Part shown: positions 12,055 through 18,931 of the stretch, one piece after another
Layout of the letters: every line of letters begins with the position of its first letter
Position numbering within the stretch: position 1 is the stretch's first letter
Source: CAZJYT01 sp964550325
GTDB taxonomy: Bacteria > Patescibacteriota > Minisyncoccia > Minisyncoccales > CAZJYT01
Length of the DNA stretch: 18,931 nucleotides
Direction of reading: 5' to 3'
Assembly (NCBI GenBank): GCA_964550325.1
Contig: CAZJYT010000014.1
Span: 1 to 18,931, forward strand
The notes under the pieces: model-generated
Databases searched by the model: none
Told to the model about the DNA's origin: nothing
The model's input: only the letters and a program-made list of their open reading frames with translations
Position numbers and translations under genes: made by a program

Positions 12055-12939
12055 TTAAATTTCTATTCCATAAACTGTAACATCAGTAGTAACAGAAGTA
12101 GAAGATTGATCAGAAGTTGAATCAACACTTATTTTGCTTACATAAACACCATCTTTCATTAAGCTTGCAACTTCAGAATCAGAAAGCCAAATATCCCCAG
12201 TTGCTGTGTGGTCTTTAGTAACACTTGCAGTAGTTCCATCAGAAAAAGTAACAGTAATTCTTATAGTAACAGTTTCTCCAGTTGCATAAGTTCCACCAGT
12301 TGTGGTTTTAATAAAAAGAGGAACAATTGTTTTATTTGTAGCTGGGGTAATATCTACTGCATCTCCATAGGACCCACCTGTTCCAGGAGTAGGAGATGCC
12401 GTTTTAACAATCTGGTATCCTAAAATATTAGTTTTAGCACGAGTTACAGCTCCATCTGCAACTTTAGCCTCAGTTACAGCACCGTCTGCTATTTTAGCTG
12501 TAGCCACAGCACCATCTGCTATTTTGGCAGTAGCCACAGCACCATCTGCAATCTTAACTTCTGTTACAGCACCATCAGCTAATTGAGATGTAGCTATACC
12601 TCCATCTGGAATAGGATCAGCACCACCACTTGCATGTCTTGAAGCATGAGATTCTAAATCCATTACATCAGCTCCAGTTTCATCAAGAACTCTTGCACTA
12701 CCACCTTTTGAAGCTAACCTTCTTTCAACCCCTCCACTTGCAGTATCTTCTAATATAACTGCAGGAGTATCTTTAGAAATAACATAATCAATATCGCTTT
12801 TCTGAGTCTCCATTGAATATTGCTCTATTACCTTCCAAGTTGCACTACCACTATCATAAAATTCCATATAGTATGTATTATCAGAAGGTTCAACTCTTAT
12901 TCTTAAAAGATTAGGAACCAAGGTTAAAATTGCTGCCAT
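12055..12939 (-). CDS. Tail-fibre/receptor-binding-type protein with ADGAV repeats (294 aa)
   Basis: Three parts are visible. Residues 1-50 form an N-terminal domain. Residues 51-111 are a linker (DTASGGVERRLASKGG, then DLESHASRHASGGADPI) of a kind common in phage fibres. Residues 121-170 are five perfect-length decapeptides of ADGAV type, typical of trimeric fibre shafts. The C-terminal domain (about 176-294) begins KTASPTPGTGGSYGDAV and is homologous to the 218-aa protein at 3642. The linker is shared with the 670-aa tailspike. The start has GAGAGGTG upstream. It probably forms a surface fibre that binds the host. Confidence 0.8.
   Translation of the reverse strand: MAAILTLVPNLLRIRVEPSDNTYYMEFYDSGSATWKVIEQYSMETQKSDIDYVISKDTPAVILEDTASGGVERRLASKGGSARVLDETGADVMDLESHASRHASGGADPIPDGGIATSQLADGAVTEVKIADGAVATAKIADGAVATAKIADGAVTEAKVADGAVTRAKTNILGYQIVKTASPTPGTGGSYGDAVDITPATNKTIVPLFIKTTTGGTYATGETVTIRITVTFSDGTTASVTKDHTATGDIWLSDSEVASLMKDGVYVSKISVDSTSDQSSTSVTTDVTVYGIEI
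12430..12579 (-). repeat. Five 30-bp repeats encoding ADGAV decapeptides
   Basis: Five in-frame units encode ADGAVxxxK(I/V/T) at residues 121-170. The two middle units are identical in protein and nearly so in DNA. Such units change number easily by slippage, which would alter fibre length. Confidence 0.85.
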
Positions 12940-12970
12940 TTTATCACCTCTCTTTTATAAATATTTTAAA

Positions 12971-13417
12971 TTAACTTCCATAAATTTCAATTTCTACACC
13001 ATCATAAACTATAAGTTCTCCGCCATCCTCAATTGTAAGGGTTTCAACTGCTAAAGTTCCTTTTACTCTTGCTGTAGCCCCACTTTCTATAGTAAAGGTT
13101 TTAAAAGTAGCCTCACTTCCGCTTGCAATCATTATAGGCTTATCTGAAGTAACCGTGTAATCTTCAATAACTATTTGGTTTTCAAGGAGTGCAGTTTTAG
13201 AGTCAGAAAGTAAGTTAGTGGTTTTAGTTAAAATACCATTGGTTGTATCTCCTCTTGCTCTTACCCAGTTTGTTCCATCAAAAACAAAAAGACCAAGTGA
13301 AATTAAACCAGAGGAAGGATTATCAGATAATTGGGTAGCGTCAAGAACATAAGACCAAGAGGTAGGGGTTATTGAAACTGCAATTCCTGTTATTTGCTGA
13401 ATTGTTTTCTTCTGCAT
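12971..13417 (-). CDS. Beta-helix-like adhesion/structural protein (148 aa)
   Basis: The C-terminal half has short regular strands with Gly turns (GSEATFKTFTIESGATARV, then GTLAVETLTIEDGGELIVY), the pattern of a small right-handed beta-helix. The N-terminal half includes LGLFVFDGTNWVRARGD, reminiscent of phage fibre connector domains. AAGGAGAT precedes the ATG. It lies between the tailspike and fibre genes and is likely part of the same surface apparatus, perhaps a cap or short spike. No enzyme motif is seen. Confidence 0.65.
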   Translation of the reverse strand: MQKKTIQQITGIAVSITPTSWSYVLDATQLSDNPSSGLISLGLFVFDGTNWVRARGDTTNGILTKTTNLLSDSKTALLENQIVIEDYTVTSDKPIMIASGSEATFKTFTIESGATARVKGTLAVETLTIEDGGELIVYDGVEIEIYGS

Positions 13418-13439
13418 GGTGTTATCTCCTTACTAAATT

Positions 13440-15452
13440 TTAAAAATAAAATGCTAACATTCTAACTGTAACAGTAGCATCTGTTGAAGACAAATTACTG
13501 CTTGCTTTAGTTTTTATAGATTTAATAGATTCACCAGTTGTTACTGCTATACTAAATATATCACTATTAGTTAAATCATGAACTCCAGTTGCAGTAAACT
13601 CTTTAGTAATTGGAATTCTCCATTCAGTAGAACCATTAGATTCATATAACATCCAAATTTCTACTTTAATAGTTTCACCCGTGCCCAAAGTCCCACCAAT
13701 TTCAATAGTTCCCGTTATTGGTATAATTCTTTCATGCTCTCCTACATTTTCTTCTCCTAAAGTTGCAAATGCATTATCTGTGCCTGGAGAACCACTATGC
13801 TTTAGTCTTAAAGTTTTAGGAATTATTACTAAAGGATCTACTCCATCTTTAGCATGTCTTGAAGCGTGTCTTTCTAAGTTCATAATTTCTAAATTAGTTT
13901 CACTTAAAATTTTTGCTGCTCCACCTGATGAAGCAAATTTTCTTGTTACTCCTCCAGTAGAAATATCTTTTGCTATAAAACCTGGCACCTCTTTTTCACT
14001 TACTATATCTGCATTATAATAAATTATTTTTGTTTCTTTTTTAATTGAAAGATGAACTAAAAAATTATTACTAACTATATAAGCATAATCATTTTTCAAA
14101 ACAATATATTGAGCTTTCGTTTCATCATTTTCTAAAGTTAATTCACCTGAATATTCAACATTTGTTAAGTCTGTAATATTTAAAATATACATTTTGCTTG
14201 GACTTTTTTGGTCAATTACATAAAGATAATTATTTGATTTTTTAACTGTCTGTAAATTTTCAAAATTAGAATGTTCTATAAAACATTTAATAGATGGATT
14301 AGTGTAAGATGATACATCTACTACTGCTATTGCAGTATTTGAAGGTAAAAAGAACAATTTATTTTCTTTATCGTATAACATATCAAATGATCCATAACAA
14401 CCTTCTTTAGTCCAAGAACAACAACCAATTTGTTGAGGATTTGTTAAATCGGAAATGTCATATATATAAAATGTAAAATTTTGACTACCGCACTCGGAAG
14501 AAATTATAAAAAGAGTATTATTATCAACATAAAGATTATCAATATAATCTGTATGAGTAAAAATATTTATTATTTGAGGGTTAGAAAAATCTGCAAAATC
14601 AATAATATATATTTTTTTATCTGGATAAGCAAAAGCACAGTATTCGTTTGTAACAAAAATACCATTATTACAAGTTCCAGAAGAAACATCATTTATACAG
14701 CTTATTTCTATTGGATTTGTAGGATTTGAAATATCGAAAACTTTAACAGCATTAATATCAAATAAAAATACAAAAAGATAATTATTTTTAATATCAAAAG
14801 TTTTATGAGGTATCCAATAAGGAACACCTCCCATATCATAAGCTTTAGCTAATTGTGGATTTTCTTGATTATTAATATCTACTATGTATAAATAAGTATA
14901 TTTACCAGCATCTATATCAGCAGGACTAAGTCCAGCTACTGCATATAAATAATTATCTTTTATATCACAATATGTTAATTCTATTGAAGAGTCACTATCA
15001 AGTTGAATTCTTCCCAATCTTTTTGGACAAATTGAAGGTAAAGATTTAGAAGATATATTAATACCTGCTACTTCTCCACTTTTTATGGCAGCATTTATAG
15101 CCTCTTCACTTTCAGGATCACCAAACCAATGTGGCTTAATTTCTTCTACTGCGTCTCTTCCAAAAATTACATCTCCTGCTGAAAAACCTTCAAATACCTG
15201 AACCGCTGGAGCTTGAAACTTACCCTCAATCCTTAAAGTATAATTAGTTCCTGTTGGTCTCTTTATCTTACCACCCTCTAAAACCTTTGTTGTTATATTC
15301 TGAGGAATTACTAAATGACCCTGTATTTCAACTTCAGAAGGTATAATAAGAGCAACCTCTTTATCTTGATAATATTCTACTGCTTTGTTTAAATTGGGAA
15401 AATTTCTTATATCTACTAACTGCTTACCCAATAACTTTTTTGAAATCCACAT
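13440..15452 (-). CDS. Tailspike-like protein with LVIVD-type beta-propeller (670 aa)
   Basis: Residues 1-112 look like a phage tailspike N-terminal region, ending in VFEGFSAGDVIFG and then KPHWFGD, close to the 'P-x-WFGA' motif of pectate-lyase-type tailspikes. Residues about 160-470 hold repeated blades of the form LYIVDI..NP, VKVFDISNPTNP, IYIIDFADFSNPQ, FYIYDISDLTNPQ and MYILNITDLTN, matching LVIVD-type beta-propellers. Residues 480-540 carry the same GGVTRKFASSGGAAKIL / LERHASRHA linker as the 294-aa fibre. Residues 545-670 resemble its C-terminal domain. The start has GAGGTGG upstream. The combination suggests a host-receptor-binding spike in which a propeller replaces the usual beta-helix enzyme. 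Confidence 0.8.
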   Translation of the reverse strand: MWISKKLLGKQLVDIRNFPNLNKAVEYYQDKEVALIIPSEVEIQGHLVIPQNITTKVLEGGKIKRPTGTNYTLRIEGKFQAPAVQVFEGFSAGDVIFGRDAVEEIKPHWFGDPESEEAINAAIKSGEVAGINISSKSLPSICPKRLGRIQLDSDSSIELTYCDIKDNYLYAVAGLSPADIDAGKYTYLYIVDINNQENPQLAKAYDMGGVPYWIPHKTFDIKNNYLFVFLFDINAVKVFDISNPTNPIEISCINDVSSGTCNNGIFVTNEYCAFAYPDKKIYIIDFADFSNPQIINIFTHTDYIDNLYVDNNTLFIISSECGSQNFTFYIYDISDLTNPQQIGCCSWTKEGCYGSFDMLYDKENKLFFLPSNTAIAVVDVSSYTNPSIKCFIEHSNFENLQTVKKSNNYLYVIDQKSPSKMYILNITDLTNVEYSGELTLENDETKAQYIVLKNDYAYIVSNNFLVHLSIKKETKIIYYNADIVSEKEVPGFIAKDISTGGVTRKFASSGGAAKILSETNLEIMNLERHASRHAKDGVDPLVIIPKTLRLKHSGSPGTDNAFATLGEENVGEHERIIPITGTIEIGGTLGTGETIKVEIWMLYESNGSTEWRIPITKEFTATGVHDLTNSDIFSIAVTTGESIKSIKTKASSNLSSTDATVTVRMLAFYF

Positions 15453-15468
15453 ATTTTACCACCTCTTT

Positions 15469-16419
15469 TTACCAAACTGTGTTATAACCAACACTTCTAA
15501 AAATTGTATATCCATCTAATTTAAATTCGTGAAGATATAAACGACCCACTCCTTTAAATTTAGAAAAAGCCCTACAAAATGCAACTGCTTTTGTTATATC
15601 AGGAAAAACAATTTCAAGTGATAAAGCACCACCATAAGGCTTTCTTTCAATTTTTAATGGTTTTAAAGTTCTGTTAACAGTCGTTCTTAAATAATTTTCT
15701 AAATAAAGAATAGGAGTTAAACTACCCCACACTATAATAGTGGCTTTTTTATTACTTACTATCATTGCTTTACTTTTATGCCTACTTGGATAACCACTAT
15801 TTATCATCCATTCTACAAATTTATACCAAACATTTTTAGGAACTCTAAAAATACCTTTTGCCATGCTTCTCCACAATCCATAAGAATAATACTTAGGTGC
15901 AGTTATTATTTTTACTCCCATCTTTTTTAACGGTGCTAAAGGATCTGCTATAGTAAACAAAAAAGGACCTCCCTCAATATAAACATCTATATATTCTTCA
16001 TCAGGTTTAGGTTTATAAAGAATTATTTCCTCATATCCAGGTCTTAATTTTGCTATTTCTTTTAAAATATATTCAGGAGCAGTCTTAAGATCAGTTGTTA
16101 TAGGAGGTGGTAATTCAGGAATCGCAATTTTCATTTCTTCTTTTGGAGTAATAGGTTTTGCAGTAGCTGTAATACCAGCTTTTTCAGGGACTTTGGTAAT
16201 AGGTGTAACAGGTTTGCCAATTTTAACTTCAAGTGCTGGTTTACCTTTAATTGTAACTTCTTTAGGTCGAGCTGGAATTTTTTCAGGAACTTCTCTTTTA
16301 GGCAAAGGTAAAATAGCTGCCGCTGCTGCCTTTGCTTCTTCTGGTTTTGTTAGAAAATAAATTAAAGGAATACTTAATACCCCAACTAAAACTAATTTTT
16401 CTGTTTCTCCTCTTGTCAA
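15469..16419 (-). CDS. Membrane-anchored structural protein with Pro/Lys-rich stalk (316 aa)
   Basis: The start is TTG at 16419 with AAAGGGGGTG upstream. Residues 8-24 form one N-terminal membrane helix (KLVLVGVLSIPLIYFL), then comes a low-complexity Ala/Pro/Lys stalk (about 27-110), then a globular domain (about 115-316) with several Trp and Tyr (YYSYGLWRSMAKGIFRVPKN). The family is not recognised. It sits 15 bases upstream of the tailspike in the same operon. The anchor suggests that it sits in a virion or host membrane with the globular domain outside, as for spike-base or penton-associated proteins. Confidence 0.65.
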   Translation of the reverse strand: MTRGETEKLVLVGVLSIPLIYFLTKPEEAKAAAAAILPLPKREVPEKIPARPKEVTIKGKPALEVKIGKPVTPITKVPEKAGITATAKPITPKEEMKIAIPELPPPITTDLKTAPEYILKEIAKLRPGYEEIILYKPKPDEEYIDVYIEGGPFLFTIADPLAPLKKMGVKIITAPKYYSYGLWRSMAKGIFRVPKNVWYKFVEWMINSGYPSRHKSKAMIVSNKKATIIVWGSLTPILYLENYLRTTVNRTLKPLKIERKPYGGALSLEIVFPDITKAVAFCRAFSKFKGVGRLYLHEFKLDGYTIFRSVGYNTVW

Positions 16420-16433
16420 TTAAAACACCCCCT

Positions 16434-17186
16434 TTACAACCAAAATACTTGTATATTAGTAGTTGTATAGGCTATAGCCCAAATTTCAATATCTGGCTCT
16501 GGGAAAATTTTTAAACTTTGTCCTTCCAAAATTGGTATTCCAGTATCAGGTGTTACTGTTTTATCTCCTAAAAATACAGCTCTTCCAATTCCATAAGGAG
16601 TTCCACTTATTTCCTCTTTTAATGTTACAGTAGCAGAAAAAGTTATAGTTCCAGCAGCAGTCGGATTCCAAGCTAAAGCAAAATCTGTGCATATACCTCT
16701 ATCTCCTATGTAAAAATAATATGCTCCTGTTGAATCAATAGATCCTAAAACCTGAACATCCGCCCATTCCCCTGTATATGGATCTCTTGATTGCTGTATA
16801 AATTCCCAAGTTCCAGAAATATCTGTTACTGTTATATGAACATGAACATTTAAATAATCTCCTACCCATAAAGGATCACTTTGAGTATTTCCAGCAACAT
16901 CAGTCGTTCCATCAAACAAAACAAAAGAAGTTGTAAGTCCTAAAAGAACACTTGGATTAACTATATAATAACAGGTAGGATGAGGAGGTTCTAAAATTTT
17001 TGAAGGGCTTGTAGTAACAGTTATAATTTCAGTTTTTAAATTTCTTGTTAGAGTAGTAACATTCATTGAAAGATGAACTTTAGGATAATAAATAGAAGCA
17101 GGGCTTGTTACAGGATAACTTGGCTCAATAGAAGGAACTATTGGCTCTCTTTCTAAAAATCTTTTTTTATAATTCAAATAGTTCAT
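16434..17186 (-). CDS. Beta-rich structural protein (250 aa)
   Basis: AAAGGAGAT precedes the ATG. After a Pro/Ser-rich N-terminus (about 1-40) the sequence is beta-sandwich-like, with many Thr, Val and Tyr (YLNVHVHITVTDISGTWEF; AAGTITFSATVTLKEEI). There is no membrane helix and no catalytic motif. It is strictly in line with the 141-aa and 316-aa genes (14-16 base gaps). Its location and composition would fit a capsid, turret or fibre protein, but I cannot distinguish these. Confidence 0.65.
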   Translation of the reverse strand: MNYLNYKKRFLEREPIVPSIEPSYPVTSPASIYYPKVHLSMNVTTLTRNLKTEIITVTTSPSKILEPPHPTCYYIVNPSVLLGLTTSFVLFDGTTDVAGNTQSDPLWVGDYLNVHVHITVTDISGTWEFIQQSRDPYTGEWADVQVLGSIDSTGAYYFYIGDRGICTDFALAWNPTAAGTITFSATVTLKEEISGTPYGIGRAVFLGDKTVTPDTGIPILEGQSLKIFPEPDIEIWAIAYTTTNIQVFWL

Positions 17187-17202
17187 TTTTTATCTCCTTT
17201 TT

Positions 17203-17628
17203 TTATTTTGGTGAAGGAGAAGGAGTATATCTACCAAACAAAAGAATCTGTAAATGAAAACCTGAAGCTCCACCATACTTATCCTCTACAGTAACAGTAA
17301 TTGTAGTTCCACCCTTAAATGTATAAGGTCTTGGCAAAATAAAAGGAGAAAATCCATATCCAGCTATTGATAAAATGTAAACTCCACTTGTAAACATATC
17401 CTTACCAGTGAATTCATCTCTTATATTAATTAAAACATCTCTTATAGATGGTGAAAGAACTGAATCAGGAACACCATCAGTATTTCTTTTGCTTACTTGA
17501 AGCATTTCCCAAATGAAATCATAACCTGAAGATATTGTGTATTTTTCGACATAAGAAGCACCAGCTGTAGTTCCTATTTCAAAATCAAATGGTATTCCTA
17601 AAAGTCTTTCATTTTTAATCTCAGGCAT
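17203..17628 (-). CDS. Beta-rich structural protein (141 aa)
   Basis: AAAAGGAGGC precedes the ATG. The sequence has an all-beta pattern (IPFDFEIGTTAGASYVEKY; GGTTITVTVEDKYGG; GFHLQILLFGRY) with a short Ser/Pro tail. There are no membrane segments, cysteines or enzyme motifs. It could be a small capsid or turret protein of jelly-roll type, or a fibre subunit. It is cotranscribed with the 250-aa and 198-aa genes. Confidence 0.6.
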   Translation of the reverse strand: MPEIKNERLLGIPFDFEIGTTAGASYVEKYTISSGYDFIWEMLQVSKRNTDGVPDSVLSPSIRDVLINIRDEFTGKDMFTSGVYILSIAGYGFSPFILPRPYTFKGGTTITVTVEDKYGGASGFHLQILLFGRYTPSPSPK

Positions 17629-17671
17629 TTTTCTTTCGCCTCCTTTTAATTTTTTTTATTTTAAAAAATTT

Positions 17672-18268
17672 TTATCTTCTTGTCAAAGCAACATAAAGTA
17701 TGACTCCAGCCATTCCAACCATTATAAAAGGTAAGTATTTTTCAAACATTTCCCATGGAGATATTTCAGCTTTTGCAGGTGGAACTTTTGTAGGAGATGT
17801 TTTTGCAGGAGGAGTGTAAGTCGGGGTTGGAGTTGGAACATATACTGGATATGGTTGGTAAACTACAACTTCTGGTTTTGTTCCTACAGCACCAGTTAAA
17901 GCCTGCCAAGTAGCTTTATCTACAATACCAGTCATAGGAAGTCCATGTTCTTTTTGAAAAGTTATTACAGCATTACGGGTTCTTTCTCCAAAAATTCCAT
18001 CTACATCTTTTGCATAATAAGTATCAGGAAAGAGTTTTTGAAAATAACCAAGTTTCCATAAATAATCTTGAAGAATTTTAACACAATTTCCTTTGGTTCC
18101 ACCTTTATCACTATCCTTGTCTCCCATTTTTAGTTCTCCACATCTTGCATAAAGATCTTCACCAGCACTAAATAATCCCGTTAACCACTGCCAACCAGCT
18201 TTTATTTTATCTGTTACCCAATTAGCAGTAATTCCTTCATATCCTTCTTTTTCTGTAGCTACTATCAT
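17672..18268 (-). CDS. Peptidoglycan-binding protein with C-terminal membrane anchor (198 aa)
   Basis: Residues about 58-127 form a peptidoglycan-binding domain 1 (PF01471-type): CVKILQDYLWKLGYF, then VDGIFGERTRNAVITFQKE and TGIVDKATWQALTG. Residues 135-167 form a Pro/Thr-rich flexible stalk (PTPTPTYTPP). Residues 179-195 are a membrane helix, with RR at the end. AGGAGGTG precedes the ATG. It would hold the virion to the cell wall during entry, or tether a lysis complex. An anchored wall-binding protein is unusual for a tailed-phage virion and fits better with a membrane-containing virion. Confidence 0.8.
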   Translation of the reverse strand: MIVATEKEGYEGITANWVTDKIKAGWQWLTGLFSAGEDLYARCGELKMGDKDSDKGGTKGNCVKILQDYLWKLGYFQKLFPDTYYAKDVDGIFGERTRNAVITFQKEHGLPMTGIVDKATWQALTGAVGTKPEVVVYQPYPVYVPTPTPTYTPPAKTSPTKVPPAKAEISPWEMFEKYLPFIMVGMAGVILYVALTRR

Positions 18269-18284
18269 TTAAAACACCTCCTTT

Positions 18285-18554
18285 TTATTCTTCTTTATAA
18301 TATACCAATCTATCTTCTATTAATTTTAAAACCCCAGCAATAGCACTTGCTCCAAATGGAACTAAAATTATTAATTTAATTTTACAATAAAAAATTAAAA
18401 TGTAAAGAAAAGAAAACCAGTATGTCAAACAAAATACACAATTAAAAGGTTTAAAATTTAGTTTATCCTTTCTTATCATTTGAACTGATGTCCCAAATCC
18501 ATAACCTGCTAAACCTAAAATTATTATAAGTTCTAAAAAATTTAGCACTGGCAA
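18285..18554 (-). CDS. DUF1360-like small membrane protein (89 aa)
   Basis: Three hydrophobic segments surround the motif FNCVFCLTYWFSFLY (about residues 37-51), like the C-x-x-C-(L)-x-(F/Y)-W signature of DUF1360 proteins found in phages and bacteria. The upstream start is TTG at 18554, overlapping the previous gene by 13 bases. A GTG at 18548 has better spacing to the GGGG and may be the true start. The function of the family is unknown to me. Confidence 0.6.
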   Translation of the reverse strand: MPVLNFLELIIILGLAGYGFGTSVQMIRKDKLNFKPFNCVFCLTYWFSFLYILIFYCKIKLIILVPFGASAIAGVLKLIEDRLVYYKEE

Positions 18555-18733
18555 TCCCCTACATAATACTCTACTACATATTCTCCCAAACTATTTGCAT
18601 AAACAATATAGAACTCGTTTGTATATCTATTTTTATAAATTCTTTTTCCGTTTTTTGTTTTATAATAATAAGCTCCGTAAGGCAATGTAGGCATATTTTT
18701 ATTTTTTTCTACTTTTATTAATCTATAACTCAT
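18542..18733 (-). CDS. Small unknown protein (63 aa)
   Basis: A Tyr-rich, basic, beta-type protein (YGAYYYKTKNGKRIYKNRYT) ending in CQC. No membrane segment is seen. It is 9 bases after the preceding partial gene and overlaps the next one, so translational coupling is likely; there is no clear Shine-Dalgarno sequence. The family is unknown. Confidence 0.55.
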   Translation of the reverse strand: MSYRLIKVEKNKNMPTLPYGAYYYKTKNGKRIYKNRYTNEFYIVYANSLGEYVVEYYVGDCQC

Positions 18734-18742
18734 TGTTGCTTT

Positions 18743-18931
18743 CTATTTTAACAATTTCCAAATTCCAATTCCTATAGCCAATCCTAAAATTGCTGTTGCC
18801 CATATATCCGCTTTTTGTAAACTATCTAACCAAGTTTCTTCTTCAAAAATACGAGGATCAACCTCTTTTACTCCTCTTTCTCCCCATCTAATTTGATAAG
18901 CTTTATTTCCTACAAGAATAGTTACAGTTGG
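18743..18931 (-). CDS. C-terminal part of a membrane protein (partial, 62 aa)
   Basis: An open frame enters from the right edge and stops with TAG at 18745-18743. The visible part has a polar stretch (WGERGVKEVDPRIFEEETW) followed by a membrane helix near the C-terminus (IWATAILGLAIGIGIWKLL). This polar-domain plus C-terminal helix layout recurs in the 818-aa and 198-aa proteins of this window. No function can be assigned. Confidence 0.6.
   Translation of the reverse strand, partial: PTVTILVGNKAYQIRWGERGVKEVDPRIFEEETWLDSLQKADIWATAILGLAIGIGIWKLLK

Noticed and set aside
1..18931. tRNA or rRNA genes
   Set aside because: The only GC-rich structured regions are the two TnpB-associated ones at 4741-4974 and 9639-9720. 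Neither forms a cloverleaf with a T-loop motif.

Overview
The window is an AT-rich stretch (G+C near 30% by eye) with tightly packed genes, strong AGGAGG-type ribosome binding sites and lysine-rich proteins. It looks like part of the genome or provirus of a virus of a thermophilic bacterium. The virus signs are a tailspike/fibre set with ADGAV repeats and 'HASRHA' linkers, a membrane-anchored lytic transglycosylase next to a small holin-like protein, and a run of small coiled-coil membrane proteins. I see no terminase, portal, tape-measure or recognisable capsid gene, so the virus type is open. Several large proteins carry a transmembrane anchor, so a membrane-containing virion is possible but unproven.

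Layout. 1-759 (+): the end of one gene, a small unknown protein, and a PD-(D/E)XK nuclease of Holliday-resolvase/Mrr type. 851-4298 (-): a very large coiled-coil protein with a C-terminal membrane helix, a small unknown protein, and a 218-aa beta-rich structural protein. 4373-6837: an accessory cassette holding a mini-CRISPR array, a TnpB-like RuvC nuclease whose 3' coding end is GC-rich and highly structured (omega-RNA-like), a small ribbon-helix-helix-like protein, and a lone plus-strand gene. 6834-9588 (-): a lysis-like module. 9639-9885: the remnant of a second, zinc-finger-type TnpB with its own omega-RNA-like fold. 9889-18931 (-): structural and host-recognition genes, including tailspike, fibre and peptidoglycan-binding proteins.

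The main result is the mini-array. It has five repeats of about 29 bp and four spacers of 37, 22, 37 and 18 nt. All four spacers resemble protein-coding segments in this same window: three lie in the 218-aa gene on one side and one in the 88-aa gene on the other side of the nuclease. Nucleotide identity is only about 72-82%, yet the encoded peptides are almost unchanged, so nearly all differences are synonymous. The simplest reading is that the spacers target orthologous genes of a related virus while sparing the carrier: a virus-borne inter-viral exclusion system. Read on the minus strand, every matching site has C at position -2 on its 5' side (GCA, CCA, CCA, CCT), which fits a 5' PAM. Whether the guides serve the adjacent TnpB-like nuclease (a transposon-to-CRISPR intermediate) or a host type I Cas system cannot be settled from the sequence.
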